The notes under the pieces were generated by a model. It searched no databases, was not told the DNA's origin, and saw only the letters and a program-made list of their open reading frames with translations. The translations under genes were made by a program, and so were the position numbers. Source: JBEKCD01 sp050015055 (GTDB lineage: Archaea > Thermoproteota > Bathyarchaeia > Bathyarchaeales > Bathycorpusculaceae). From it: a DNA stretch of 64,000 nucleotides. Below, in pieces: positions 25,211 through 34,830 of the stretch (position 1 is its first letter; each line of letters starts with the position of its first letter). The DNA is taken from NCBI GenBank assembly GCA_050015055.1, contig JBEKCD010000005.1, forward strand, positions 124,001 through 188,000. The letters run 5' to 3'.

Positions 25211-26074
25211 TTATCTCTTCAACTCGAGAATGAAGTTAAAGATTGCTAAAGAAGCGACGAGCGCCTCTTCGGTCCTAACAGTCTCCGTTCCCTGCATTGG
25301 AACCGTGTTCACGACAAAGTCCACAAGCTCACTCAACCGGCGACCCTCACGCTTAACCATGTCGCCCAAACCCTGGCTTGGGGCACCAAAAGCCACCAGA
25401 ACCGTGTTTGTGGCTTTCCATCTTTCAACGATTTCTCCAGTCACATCGGCAAGAGGTGAGCCGTACCTGGAAGTGGCAACGGTCAGATCGAAACCCCTCT
25501 TTTCCACGAAACTGCCGAACGGACGATTTTCCACTGTGACAGTGTAACCCCAGTACAAGGGTGCTTCATCTCGATTCGCCAGCTCGACCTCGACAACCTT
25601 TCCAACCTTGACGACCGTGACAGTGACCCGCTTGCCGACGGCCAAATCTTTGCCTCGGATTAACGCCGGCTGTTCGACGCCGATATCCACGAAAGTCTGC
25701 TCCTCTGTCCTGGATAATGTGACAGCCTCACGAAATTCGCCAACTCTCAATTCCTTCACTCGCCGCTTCAGAGGATGATGCGGTGTCCGCAGAGGCGGCA
25801 GTATGCCTGCGTACTGCAGATACGGGTTCAGCTTGAACAGTCTCTTGCGCAGATATTGCGGGGTCTCCAGATAGCTCAACAACGTCGAAACCAAATCTGC
25901 CTCAGTCTTCTGACCGCCGCTAGGAGCGTCTGGGAAGACTACGATTTCGTCAACTCTGAAAATAGCAGCTGCTCTGCCTATCAAGCCTATTTTGGAAGTT
26001 TTTTCACGCAAGTGCGGCGTATCAGACACGACGGAGGCAGGTATTGCTATGCAAAGTCTCTTCCTCGCCAACAC
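25211..26074 (-). CDS. SPOUT-superfamily RNA methyltransferase (MTH1/C9orf114 type)
   Basis: 287 residues. It begins RKRLCIAIPASVVSDTPHLREKTSKIG, then a knotted core interrupted by a small OB-like insert (about 115-185), and ends TVLVAFGAPSQGLGDMVKRE and VNTVPMQGTETVRTEEA, the deep-knot SAM site of the family. Relatives methylate rRNA or are of unknown target. Divergent from the PGI/PMI gene. Confidence 0.87.
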   Translation of the reverse strand: MLARKRLCIAIPASVVSDTPHLREKTSKIGLIGRAAAIFRVDEIVVFPDAPSGGQKTEADLVSTLLSYLETPQYLRKRLFKLNPYLQYAGILPPLRTPHHPLKRRVKELRVGEFREAVTLSRTEEQTFVDIGVEQPALIRGKDLAVGKRVTVTVVKVGKVVEVELANRDEAPLYWGYTVTVENRPFGSFVEKRGFDLTVATSRYGSPLADVTGEIVERWKATNTVLVAFGAPSQGLGDMVKREGRRLSELVDFVVNTVPMQGTETVRTEEALVASLAIFNFILELKR

Positions 26075-26173
26075 GGTCCCCTTCTTGCTCTTGGTTAAGA
26101 CTATTAATGAGCAATTTGTTTAAAAACTCAAAGCATCACATTATTTTCAGAACAGGGAAAGGAGAACAAGGAG

Positions 26174-27286
26174 ATGGCAAGACTGGAAATTGTTGATGAT
26201 CCCGATGGGATCAGAAGAATCGACAAGAGCGACATGCTTTCCTTCTGTGTTGAAGTTCCCGGACATTATGCACAAGCGGCAAAACTCGCCAAAACCCTCT
26301 TGATCGATTATCCCAGACCTGACACGGTAGTCGTTGCAGGCATGGGCGGCTCTGGCATAGGCGGCGGACTGCTAAAAGACTGGACAAGAGACAGAATCAC
26401 CGTTCCCGTCGAAGTGTGCAAAGAATACTCGCTGCCTGCGTATGCAAACAAGCACACACTCGTGCTCGTAGTCAGTTACTCGGGGGAAACTGAGGAAACC
26501 CTCAGTGTCTTCCGTGACGCCATCAAGAGAAAATGCATGATTGTCTGCGTGAGTTCGGGTGGAAAACTTCACGAGTTCTCTGAAAAACTGGGTTTTCCTC
26601 ATATATTCGTCCCCTCAGGTATGGCGCCACGCGCAACTCTCCCATACCTTTTCTTGCCCTTGATTGCTACGCTTGAAAAAGTCGGTTTGATTTCCGGCGG
26701 TAATGATGAGATTCTGGAAACAATCAGAGTACTAGAGCAAGTCAGCGCGGATAACTCTCCTGAGAGGCCATCAGACCGCAACTTCTCAAAGAAGCTGGCA
26801 GTGGACATCAATGGAACCGTTCCGGTGGTGTACGGCTTCGGGTTTCACCGAACAGTTGCCCAGCGGCTTAAGACGCAGTTTAACGAGAACAGCAAGAATC
26901 CGGCAAAATGGGAATTCTTTCCTGAACTTGACCACAACGAGATCGTAGGCTGGGAAGAAGCTGAAAAATTCGCAGAGCACTTCTCCGTAATCTTCATTCG
27001 CGACGCTGAAGAACCGCCTGAAATACGCCGGAGAATCGAGGTTACAAAAGAATTGATGAGCCGACAGATGGAGAAGCTCTTCGACGTTCACAGCCGCGGA
27101 GAGAGCCGCCTGGCAAAGATGGCTTCCGTCATTTGCACTGGAGATTTCACAAGCGTGTATTTGGCCATCCTACGCGGCATAGACCCGACGCCAGTGAAGA
27201 CGATAACGCTGTTGAAGCAAAAGCTAGAGCAGACTGGAGTGAAAGAAAAAGTCTTGCGTGAACTGCAAAGGCTTGCCCTGAAGTAA
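26174..27286 (+). CDS. bifunctional phosphoglucose/phosphomannose isomerase
   Basis: 370 residues. Two SIS domains: GMGGSGIGGGLLKDW, SYSGETEETLS and CVSSGGKL in the first, and the second with ELDHNEIVGWE. The segment FVPSGMAPRATLPYL is characteristic of crenarchaeal-type PGI/PMI. It interconverts glucose 6-phosphate or mannose 6-phosphate with fructose 6-phosphate, and sits beside inositol-phosphate synthase, which draws on glucose 6-phosphate. Confidence 0.93.
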   Translation: MARLEIVDDPDGIRRIDKSDMLSFCVEVPGHYAQAAKLAKTLLIDYPRPDTVVVAGMGGSGIGGGLLKDWTRDRITVPVEVCKEYSLPAYANKHTLVLVVSYSGETEETLSVFRDAIKRKCMIVCVSSGGKLHEFSEKLGFPHIFVPSGMAPRATLPYLFLPLIATLEKVGLISGGNDEILETIRVLEQVSADNSPERPSDRNFSKKLAVDINGTVPVVYGFGFHRTVAQRLKTQFNENSKNPAKWEFFPELDHNEIVGWEEAEKFAEHFSVIFIRDAEEPPEIRRRIEVTKELMSRQMEKLFDVHSRGESRLAKMASVICTGDFTSVYLAILRGIDPTPVKTITLLKQKLEQTGVKEKVLRELQRLALK

Positions 27287-27296
27287 AGGGACCTGT

Positions 27297-28391
27297 TCAC
27301 TCTTCTTCGGCGACAAATTGGGCGAACATTTTTTCGGCCATGTCAAGCGTCACTAACTGAGGCGGATGCTTGAAGCCATAGGCGCAGACGGGCATTAGGG
27401 CGCCTTTCATCTTTCTTTCCAGGGCCATTTTTACCGCCCGCAACACGTCGAACAGAACAGAACCCGCGTTTGGCGCGTCAACGGTTGAAAGCTTCAGATC
27501 TATCTGAACCGGCACGTTGCAGAAGTGCACTCCCCTGATCCAGAAGTAACTGTCACGCCTGTTCTTCAGAAAGTCCACGTAATCCGTGGAACCAGCAACA
27601 ACAGCTGCCGCGTAAGGCAACGCTGCTTCAACAGATTGAGTCTTGACAGCACGTTTAACGTCTCTGGTCCGGTCTAGCGTATCTAATGACTCTGTGCCTC
27701 CACCTACGTCAAGCTGATAAGTCTCAGTAACGTGAACACCGTTCATCGACAAGAGCTGCAACAGTGTCTTGTGCAAGGTGGTCGCGCCAACCTGATCAAT
27801 CAAGTCGTCTCCGACAACCGGCAACCCAGCCACCTCGAATTTCTGAGCCCACACAGCGTTGCTGGCGATGAAACTGGGGGCCGCGTTCACGAAGGCACAG
27901 CCCGAAATCAAGGCTTGCTCAGCATACCATTGAGAAGCTTTCACCGCTCCGCTCGGAAGCAGGTTAAGTACAATATCAGTGTTGCTCTCCTTCAAAACCG
28001 TTGCAACGTTTGCTTCAGGATAGGGGCTTATCTGGACAACGTGCTTGGTGTACTCGCCCAACCCGTCAAGAACAGGACCTTTATGCACGACGGCGCTAGA
28101 CGGTGGCACGTCAGCCAGTTTTGAGACATTGTTGGGTTCCGCAAAGATGGCTTCAGACAAGTCTTTGCCTACTTTTCGACCGTCTATGTCGAACGCCGCG
28201 ACGACTTCGATGTCTTTCGGATGAAAACCTCCGAGCACGGGGTTCCGCAGGCCGACACGTTCTTCCTTGCTGAGAGTACCATAGTACTGCAAGCCTTGAA
28301 CGAGGGCTGATGCACAGTTTCCAACACCGACCAGTGCAACCTTGATTTTCGGCAAGTTGTGACACCTTGTTTTGCAGTTCTTAATTAGCAC
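27297..28391 (-). CDS. myo-inositol-1-phosphate synthase
   Basis: 364 residues. A Rossmann start (KIKVALVGVGNCASALVQG), then EVVAAFDIDGRKVGKDL, and NLLPSGAVKASQWYAEQAL with FVNAAPSFIAS. The middle segment VVGDDLIDQVGATTLHKTLL corresponds to the MIPS catalytic domain. It makes inositol phosphate for archaeal phospholipids or osmolytes. The first dozen residues (MLIKNCKTRCHN) look non-native, so a start just before LPKIKV is plausible. It converges on the PGI/PMI gene with a 10-base gap. Confidence 0.9.
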   Translation of the reverse strand: MLIKNCKTRCHNLPKIKVALVGVGNCASALVQGLQYYGTLSKEERVGLRNPVLGGFHPKDIEVVAAFDIDGRKVGKDLSEAIFAEPNNVSKLADVPPSSAVVHKGPVLDGLGEYTKHVVQISPYPEANVATVLKESNTDIVLNLLPSGAVKASQWYAEQALISGCAFVNAAPSFIASNAVWAQKFEVAGLPVVGDDLIDQVGATTLHKTLLQLLSMNGVHVTETYQLDVGGGTESLDTLDRTRDVKRAVKTQSVEAALPYAAAVVAGSTDYVDFLKNRRDSYFWIRGVHFCNVPVQIDLKLSTVDAPNAGSVLFDVLRAVKMALERKMKGALMPVCAYGFKHPPQLVTLDMAEKMFAQFVAEEE

Positions 28392-28534
28392 GTGACTTAA
28401 AAAATGCTACGCTGTCGCCCATGCAGATTAGGGGCTATTGAGAATTGTAGAGTGGAAGCTTGTCGGAAGCTTGTGTATCGTTCTAGCAAGCTTAAAGTCT
28501 CCGAAATGTTTAGTCTAGAAGAGGCTGAACAAAA

Positions 28535-30292
28535 ATGGCGGATGAAACGAAGACATTCGACAAGTTCACGGCCATAAATGAATTGGCACGTCGAAGAGGC
28601 TTTTTTTGGCAATCCTACGAAATCTACGGCGGCGCAAGTGGCTTCGCAACCTATGGCTATTTAGGCGCCAGAGTGAAGCAGAACATCGAGAGAAAACTCA
28701 GGGAGCTCTTTGTTTACAAGCTTGGAATCATGGAGATAGAGTCCCCCGTAATCACTCCTGAAAAGGTTTTCGAGGCTTCAGGCCATATTGAGCATTTCAA
28801 GGAACCCATGGTTGAGTGTTCGACATGCAAAAAGTGGTTTCGCGCTGATCACCTGCTTCGTGACGTTGCAAAGATAAGCGAGTCAGAAGCTGAAAAAATG
28901 AGCTTGGCTGAACTGAAGGAGACGATTGAGAAGCTGAAGATTCGCTGTCCAGAGTGTGACGGAATCTTCAACGAGCCCAGATTGTTTCTGACAATGTTCA
29001 AAACAAGCATAGGTCCTTATTCAGACGCGGTGGGCTATGGAAGGCCCGAAGCCGCGCAAGGCATATTTGTAGAGTTCAAGCGGCTCTATGAAATGGCGCG
29101 TGAGAAGCTTCCCTTTGGCGCGATGCAGATAGGTCGAGCCTTGAGGAATGAGATTTCACCGCGACAGGGCTTGGTGCGGCTAAGGGAATTCACCATCGCC
29201 GACTTGGAATTCTTCTATGATCCTGATGAACCGGACTGTTACTTGCTGAAAGACGTGGAAAATGAAACGTTGCGGCTGCTTCTGGCAAGGGACAGATTGG
29301 GGGACTCTGAGGAAATCACCGAGGTAACTGTGAAGGAAGCGCTGGAAAAGAAGTACGTCAAGGCTGAGTGGCAGGCGGTTTTCATGGCGCTGGAAAAGAA
29401 GTTGCTGGTCGATTTGGGTGTCCCGGCTGAAAAACAGCGTTTCATCGAAAAACATCCGTGGGAGAGAGCTCACTACTCATCAGAAACCTTCGACCAAGAG
29501 ATCCTCGTTGAAAGATGGGGCTGGCTTGAAGTGAACGCTTGCGCATGCCGAACAGACTATGACTTGAAACGACACGCGGAATTCAGCGGTCAGGACATGT
29601 ACGTCTTCAAAGAACATGAAAAACCCATTGAGAGAGAACAAGTCATCATCAAGCCTGTCATGGCCAAGCTGGGACCTGCCTTCAAGAAAGAAGCTGGAAA
29701 AGTCGCTGAAATGCTTTCCAAAACAGACCCAGAACAGTTAGAAAAAGCCTTGAAGAAGGACGGTTACTATGTGCTCGGCGAGTACAGAGTTCTGCCGGAG
29801 CACGTGGACATCAAGCGTGAGAAAACCCTTGATCGCGGAAGACGCTTCATACCCCACGTTATCGAACCGACCTTCGGCTCCGACCGACTCTTCTACGTAG
29901 CTTTTGAATATGCTTACCAACTCAAAGAGGACAGAGCCCTGCTGAGCTTCCCAAGAGACATTGCTCCCGTACAAGTGGGCATATACCCTCTCATGAACAA
30001 GGACGGACTGCCTGAAAAGGCGTTGGAGCTGCGCAGAATGTTGCTTAACGAAGGTTTCGTGGCTGAGTATGACGATGCGGGTTCTATTGGCAGACGGTAC
30101 GCGCGTGCAGACGAGGTCGGCGTTTCCCTGGGCATCACGGTTGACTACGATACCCTCAAAGATGGAACCGTGACGATCCGCGATCGAGACACTTGGAAGC
30201 AGGTCAGAAGCAGAATCGAAGAGTTACCCGAGCTTCTGCGCAAGTATTTTCGTTGGAAAATCAATTTTGAAGAGCTGGGCACTTCGATTTGA
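28535..30292 (+). CDS. glyS: glycyl-tRNA synthetase (class II, archaeal/eukaryal type)
   Basis: 585 residues. Opens with ELARRRGFFWQSYEIYGGASG, then motif 2 (GRALRNEISPRQGLVRLREF), motif 3 (EPTFGSDRLFYVAFEYA) and the anticodon domain (APVQVGIYPL, then RRYARADEVG). A Cys pair (CSTCKKW and CPECDG) lies in the insertion. ATG 28535 gives the family's usual N-terminus. Confidence 0.96.
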   Translation: MADETKTFDKFTAINELARRRGFFWQSYEIYGGASGFATYGYLGARVKQNIERKLRELFVYKLGIMEIESPVITPEKVFEASGHIEHFKEPMVECSTCKKWFRADHLLRDVAKISESEAEKMSLAELKETIEKLKIRCPECDGIFNEPRLFLTMFKTSIGPYSDAVGYGRPEAAQGIFVEFKRLYEMAREKLPFGAMQIGRALRNEISPRQGLVRLREFTIADLEFFYDPDEPDCYLLKDVENETLRLLLARDRLGDSEEITEVTVKEALEKKYVKAEWQAVFMALEKKLLVDLGVPAEKQRFIEKHPWERAHYSSETFDQEILVERWGWLEVNACACRTDYDLKRHAEFSGQDMYVFKEHEKPIEREQVIIKPVMAKLGPAFKKEAGKVAEMLSKTDPEQLEKALKKDGYYVLGEYRVLPEHVDIKREKTLDRGRRFIPHVIEPTFGSDRLFYVAFEYAYQLKEDRALLSFPRDIAPVQVGIYPLMNKDGLPEKALELRRMLLNEGFVAEYDDAGSIGRRYARADEVGVSLGITVDYDTLKDGTVTIRDRDTWKQVRSRIEELPELLRKYFRWKINFEELGTSI

Positions 30293-30358
30293 ACGCGCAG
30301 CTTTCGTTACCTTTTTTAACGATTAGTCATATCTAAAGGCAGGGAAAAACGGCCCTTT

Positions 30359-31036
30359 TTGCGGGCGGGAAAACCTTTGGTGCTTCCAGCAGAAACTGAA
30401 GAACGCGTGAAGCGAAGAGCCTTAAACGTTTGCCAAGACCACCTACGGAAGGTCTTAGACCTGACCAGAAAAGTCCCTCAGATGATAGATTACTTCATGA
30501 AGAACGACAAGGACAGGGCAACACAGCTTTTCAACGAAGTCACAGGTGGTGAAGCTGAAGTGGACAAGGCAAGGCGATTGGTTTCACAGGAACTCGCCGA
30601 AATAGGAGCAATCCTGCTCAGCAGAGAGGATTTCCTAAGGTTCACGAACTTGACGAGTGAAATCGCAGATTTTTCCGAAGGCATAGCCTTCCGACTTGTC
30701 GAGATCATGCAGCACAACTGGAACGTGCCGATGGACATAAAGAAGGATTTGCTGAAGCTTTCAGAGGCTGTTTTCGAAACAGTGCTCAAGCTCAGAGACA
30801 TGGTAATGGCCCTCAACTACGGCTCGACCAAGACCATGGAAAAGGCCAGAGACGTAGAGATTGCCGAACAAAACGTTGACGCGCTCTACCGAGACCTCGA
30901 GATAAAACTCCTCGGCAGCAAAGTGGACTTTCCCGCATTGATTCTGATGAGAGATGTCTTGCAGTTGCTGGAGGACTCAGCGGACAAAGCAGAAGACGCT
31001 TCCGACGCAGCGCGAATTCTCTCGTTTATGATGTAA
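30359..31036 (+). CDS. DUF47 / PhoU-like protein
   Basis: 225 residues, all helical, of the TIGR00153/DUF47 kind: NVCQDHLRKVLDLTRKVPQMI, EAEVDKARR, TNLTSEIADFSEGIAFRL and ILMRDVLQLLEDSADKAEDAS, with conserved Asp/Glu for metal binding. Such proteins usually accompany Pit-type phosphate transporters, but no transporter gene is adjacent. TTG 30359 is taken as start; the real one may be a few codons later. EndA follows after 15 bases. Confidence 0.85.
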   Translation: MRAGKPLVLPAETEERVKRRALNVCQDHLRKVLDLTRKVPQMIDYFMKNDKDRATQLFNEVTGGEAEVDKARRLVSQELAEIGAILLSREDFLRFTNLTSEIADFSEGIAFRLVEIMQHNWNVPMDIKKDLLKLSEAVFETVLKLRDMVMALNYGSTKTMEKARDVEIAEQNVDALYRDLEIKLLGSKVDFPALILMRDVLQLLEDSADKAEDASDAARILSFMM

Positions 31037-31051
31037 AGGGCGAGAAAGACG

Positions 31052-31609
31052 GTGCGCAAGAAGATCGGCGTGGAGCTAATCGAAAACTTTCTGGTGGTTT
31101 GGAACCCAGAAGAAGGCTCGGAACTTTACAAGAAAGGTTTCTACGGAAAACCTCTTGGAATCGCCAAACCCAAAATCCCAGAATTCAATGTTCCTCTAAT
31201 TCTGGATCTGATGGAAGGCCTGTACCTTGCTGAACAAGAAAACATAACCGTGTACGAAGGAACCGCGAAAAAGAAGGTGAGCCTCAAAAAACTCCGCCAG
31301 ATGGCCAAGCAACTGTACGGAGAGTTTGAAGAAAAATACTCTGTCTATCGTGACCTTCGCGACAACGGTCTCGTCGTAACACCCGGAATAAAGTTCGGAT
31401 GCGACTTCGCAGTCTACAAACACGGACCAGGCGTAGAACACGCCCCTTACATGGTCTCTGTGAAACTGGCCGACTCTGAGATGACGGCCACAGAAATTGT
31501 CAAAGCTGGAAGACTAGCGACCACCGTTCGAAAAAGATTCATCATAGCAGTACCTGGCCTAGAGAAGGACAAGGTAGAATATCTGATCTTCAAATGGTTC
31601 AAAGCCTGA
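31052..31609 (+). CDS. endA: tRNA-splicing endonuclease
   Basis: 185 residues, GTG start, the homotetramer-type length. The catalytic triad is visible as Tyr122 (DFAVYKHGPG), His130 (EHAPYMV) and Lys161 (RKRF). It cuts bulge-helix-bulge introns, and the two tRNAs at 4.1-4.5 kb with introns in the D loop are likely substrates. Short alpha2- or alpha4-type EndA enzymes are generally more restricted than heteromeric ones, so D-loop introns imply either a second subunit elsewhere or broad specificity. Confidence 0.93.
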   Translation: MRKKIGVELIENFLVVWNPEEGSELYKKGFYGKPLGIAKPKIPEFNVPLILDLMEGLYLAEQENITVYEGTAKKKVSLKKLRQMAKQLYGEFEEKYSVYRDLRDNGLVVTPGIKFGCDFAVYKHGPGVEHAPYMVSVKLADSEMTATEIVKAGRLATTVRKRFIIAVPGLEKDKVEYLIFKWFKA

Positions 31610-31646
31610 ACACGCAATCAACAGTGTAAAGAGTTGTAGAGCGTGG

Positions 31647-32120
31647 TTATTGTTTGGACTTGATGATTTCGCTGATTTCTTGTTCTAGAGTAGGTTGGTG
31701 CGAGGGGTTTTCAACTATTCTACGTATTTCTCTCCCATCTGTGTCGGCTAGTATGACTAGCGGAATCTTTTCAACGTTGAGTGTTTCCACTTCCTGCGGC
31801 GAGGGTGGGATTCGCCATTTGTGCACTTGACTCAGCGGATCTTTCTTCAGACCCCCGAAGACTCTGACCTCCAGTCCTGAGGCTTCATTTATCAAGGCTA
31901 AAACTGGAATGTTTACTGCGCAGTCCTTGCACCATCCTGCTGAAAAAGCAATGATCACGTATTTGCCCGCAAGTGCTCTGAGTTGACTGATTGCTTCTCG
32001 ATTAGGCTGATATGTTTGTTTCCTCGTTAAGAATTTCTCCTTGAAAGGCTCTGGCAAATTGTTGATGTAATCTTTTGCCGATACCGTTCTCGTCCTGATT
32101 TCCGTCAAGTTGACAGGCAT
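31647..32120 (-). CDS. thioredoxin-fold protein
   Basis: 157 residues. The active site GWCKDC (W63-C67) follows a strand KYVIIAFSA, and the cis-proline segment is EKIPLVILAD. Relatives are small thiol oxidoreductases of the BrxC/thioredoxin_9 kind. No signal peptide, so it acts in the cytoplasm. Confidence 0.85.
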   Translation of the reverse strand: MPVNLTEIRTRTVSAKDYINNLPEPFKEKFLTRKQTYQPNREAISQLRALAGKYVIIAFSAGWCKDCAVNIPVLALINEASGLEVRVFGGLKKDPLSQVHKWRIPPSPQEVETLNVEKIPLVILADTDGREIRRIVENPSHQPTLEQEISEIIKSKQ

Positions 32121-32222
32121 GTTGAATCTTCACTGTTGAGAATGCTGTCTTAATCTGGAAAAACAGGTTTAAACGTTGGCGGTCGCGCGCGCTTCAAGAT
32201 TGATTTGGTACGTTGATTGGAT

Positions 32223-33494
32223 TTAGCCGGGCATCAGTGTTTGGTTTGTGAACTCTCCTCTCACGTATTGATGTGGATAGATTTTCGTTCCTTCCAGCAT
32301 GCAGCCTTCAGCTATTACCACGTCGTCGGCTATGACTGTGGTTGAATCTATTTTTGTGGGTTTTTTCGAGGTTGATTGGACGGTTACGTGTCGCCCTATG
32401 ATGCTCTCTTTCACCTCAGCATTGTCGCCCACTATAACTCTGTCCATGATTGCGGAGTTTTCTATTTCCACGTTCTTGCCAACTTGTGTGTAGTTGTCTA
32501 TGCACGAGTTGACTATTCTCACTCCGTCTGCTATCTTGCAGTGTCTTCCGATGAGGACAGATCCTTCAATCTCTATTTTCTTCTGCTTGATTTTCCGGAG
32601 GATTTCCCTCCTTCTCTTCATCGACTCCGTGCTTTCTCCCTGGACCCATATCCGTTTTCCCTCCTCTATTCTTCCGCCGAAGTCGGTCAGTGACGAAAAG
32701 CGTCCGTCCAACATGTCATGCATGGCTTCCAAATAGCGTCGAGGTGTTCCCACATCGTACCAGCTTCCCTCCAAGGTGAAGCCGTAAACTGGTCTGCCGG
32801 TGCTTATCAAGTAGGGGATGAAGTCATATCCGAAGTCTAAGCGGTGTCTCTCTTTGATCAGCTGCGTGACTCCCTTTTCTTTGAATATCTTCCTTACTTC
32901 GGGAGAAAACATGTACAGACCGGTGTTGGCAAGGTCTGAGGGAGCCTCCTTGGGCGTGGGTTTTTCAACAAACCTGGAAATCCTCATTTCCTTGTTTATG
33001 TCAGCTATTCCGTAGCCTTCGACGTTTTTGACTCTCCTCAACGCTATGGTCATGAGGGCGCCCTTTTTTTCGTGAAACTTCACGAGTTTCTTCACGTCGA
33101 CATCAAAAATGTTGTCGCCTTGAACTGCGAAAACCGGATCCTGGACGTCGTAGTAGTCCATGTTTATCATGGCAGAGCTTGCGCTTCCGAAATCGTCCAC
33201 GTTAGGCTGATACTTTATGTGAACGCGCGGTGTTATGTCATACCTAGCAGAAAACCCGTAGCCCGACTCAAAATAATCATGCAAATCCCTGTAGTTAGTG
33301 TAGCCCTTAACACCGAAAATGAAGTTCTTAATGCCTTGACGTGCAAGGGGTAACAGCGAAAAATCTATCAGGGGCCTGTTCAACAGTCGCAGGCACGCTT
33401 TGCTGGTCTCCGCCGTAAGCGGTAGGAGGCGAGTAGCTTTTCCCCCGACTGGAATTATGACTCTCAACCTGTCCAACGAATAGTTGCTGCCCAA
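32223..33494 (-). CDS. sugar-phosphate nucleotidyltransferase with beta-helix domain
   Basis: 423 residues. The nucleotidyltransferase domain (about 8-270) has IIPVGGKATRLLPLTAETSKACL, VQGDNIFDVDVKK, FVEKPTPKEAP and GSWYDVGTPRRYLEA. The C-terminal 120 residues are hexapeptide repeats (GSVLIGRHCKIADGVRIVNS). The first motif reads PVGGKATRLLPLT rather than the usual AGGxGTRL, which is conservative. It makes a nucleotide sugar (probably UDP- or dTDP-glucose type) for surface glycans. Confidence 0.88.
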   Translation of the reverse strand: MGSNYSLDRLRVIIPVGGKATRLLPLTAETSKACLRLLNRPLIDFSLLPLARQGIKNFIFGVKGYTNYRDLHDYFESGYGFSARYDITPRVHIKYQPNVDDFGSASSAMINMDYYDVQDPVFAVQGDNIFDVDVKKLVKFHEKKGALMTIALRRVKNVEGYGIADINKEMRISRFVEKPTPKEAPSDLANTGLYMFSPEVRKIFKEKGVTQLIKERHRLDFGYDFIPYLISTGRPVYGFTLEGSWYDVGTPRRYLEAMHDMLDGRFSSLTDFGGRIEEGKRIWVQGESTESMKRRREILRKIKQKKIEIEGSVLIGRHCKIADGVRIVNSCIDNYTQVGKNVEIENSAIMDRVIVGDNAEVKESIIGRHVTVQSTSKKPTKIDSTTVIADDVVIAEGCMLEGTKIYPHQYVRGEFTNQTLMPG

Positions 33495-33615
33495 GATGTC
33501 ATCACCGACAAGCTTTCAATGGATTATTCACGGGAAACGTATTAAACTTTCGAATTAATCCGCGAATTTTATAACCCACCCTGCTGAAAACCTTAAGAAT
33601 CGAGGCAAGGTCTGA

Positions 33616-34473
33616 ATGGTTATGAGCAAACTCGGCGGCTATGCACGCTTAATTCGCCCGGTGAACTGTATTATGATAGGCATTGCTGTCATCGTTGGAG
33701 CAACGCTTGCCAACCCGACTAATGTTGAGAGTTCTTGGCAAGGCCTTGCATATGGCTTTCTCACCGGCTTCATGCTGACCGCTGCTTCAATGACGATAAA
33801 CGATTATTACGACCGGCAGATCGATGCTGTAAATGAACCGAAACGTCCCATCCCGAGCGGTCTGATTAAACCCAGAAATGCCCTGATGTTTGCCGCGATT
33901 CTTTCAATTCTGAGTTTCGTCGCGGCGTCCTTGACAAATTCGTACTGCCTCATCACGGCTTTAGTCTCTTGGGTGGTCTTCGCTGGCTACACGACTGTTG
34001 GAAAGAGAAGCGGCCTGCCGGGTAACTTCCTCGTCAGCGTATGTGTGGCAATACCCTTCATCTACGGAAGCATAGCTATCGTGGCTGAGGTCAGAGTGAA
34101 TGTTCTGCTTTTTGCGTCCATGGCTTTTCTTTCAAACACTGGAAGAGAGATAACCAAGGGGATAGTTGATGTGAAAGGAGACCTGGCTGCGAACGTTAAA
34201 ACCATGGCCGTGCGCTATGGAGAAAAGAGAGCCGCGATAGCGGCCGCTTCATTCTACGTCCTTGCCGTGTTGCTGAGTCCGATACCTTGGCTTCTTAACC
34301 TTGTATCCTTCTGGTTCATTCCCCTAGTGCTCGTAACGGATATTGGACTTGCAGCGTCATCGTTCATGCTCCTCAAGGATTATTCGAGGGAAAACGCTAG
34401 AAAGATCAAGAAAAACGTGCTTCTATGGTTTATTATCGGACTGCTAGCTTTCATCGCCGGAGCCATAAAGTGA
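33616..34473 (+). CDS. UbiA prenyltransferase (probable digeranylgeranylglyceryl phosphate synthase)
   Basis: 285 residues, eight or nine membrane spans. The first Asp-rich motif is NDYYDRQIDAVNEPKRPIPS and the second is REITKGIVDVKGDLA. In archaea this subgroup adds the second geranylgeranyl chain to the glycerol backbone of membrane lipid. TATA box TTTTATAA (about 33567). ATG 33616 or the ATG two codons later (33622) may be used. Confidence 0.9.
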   Translation: MVMSKLGGYARLIRPVNCIMIGIAVIVGATLANPTNVESSWQGLAYGFLTGFMLTAASMTINDYYDRQIDAVNEPKRPIPSGLIKPRNALMFAAILSILSFVAASLTNSYCLITALVSWVVFAGYTTVGKRSGLPGNFLVSVCVAIPFIYGSIAIVAEVRVNVLLFASMAFLSNTGREITKGIVDVKGDLAANVKTMAVRYGEKRAAIAAASFYVLAVLLSPIPWLLNLVSFWFIPLVLVTDIGLAASSFMLLKDYSRENARKIKKNVLLWFIIGLLAFIAGAIK

Positions 34474-34474
34474 A

Positions 34475-34624
34475 ATGTTGCCTTTTGAAGACGTCTTTTC
34501 AAACGTTCTCCCAATGTTTTTCTGCGGCGTCTACGTGCTAGCTTTAATCTCTGTGTCAGGAAAGATGGGTAAGACCGTTCGTGTTTCGCCGGAAGAGCAC
34601 GCGCTTTCTAGCATGGTCGGTTAG
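34475..34624 (+). CDS. small membrane peptide downstream of UbiA (doubtful)
   Basis: 49 residues starting at the ATG one base after the UbiA stop (TGAAATG). One hydrophobic span (VLPMFFCGVYVLALISVSG) and then a polar tail. Close spacing suggests co-translation; no family is recognised. Confidence 0.35.
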   Translation: MLPFEDVFSNVLPMFFCGVYVLALISVSGKMGKTVRVSPEEHALSSMVG

Positions 34625-34639
34625 AAGTCTCGGTTGTAA

Positions 34640-34830
34640 ATGTGTGGTGTGGTTGATTTTGAAAAGCCTGTTTCAGGTTTCTTTTCAAGTTTCGGCCTTG
34701 GGCTAGGCGTGGACCACGTCTGGATTCGTCTCGATTCGTCTGGATTCGTCTCGATTCGTCTGGAAAAGGCAGGATAAGTATAGGAAAGTACAGGAAAGTA
34801 CGGGAAAGGCATGGGTCGTTGTTGCTGTTC
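34640..34830 (-). repeat. dispersed repeat, copy C
   Basis: Minus strand: AACAACGACCCATGCC, three CTTTCC blocks at 10-11 base spacing (34780-34805), four alternating AGACGAATCG / AGACGAATCC units (34719-34764), the core CAGACGTGGTCCA and the tail GAAAAGAAACCTGAAACA. It is the most regular copy. Confidence 0.6.
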
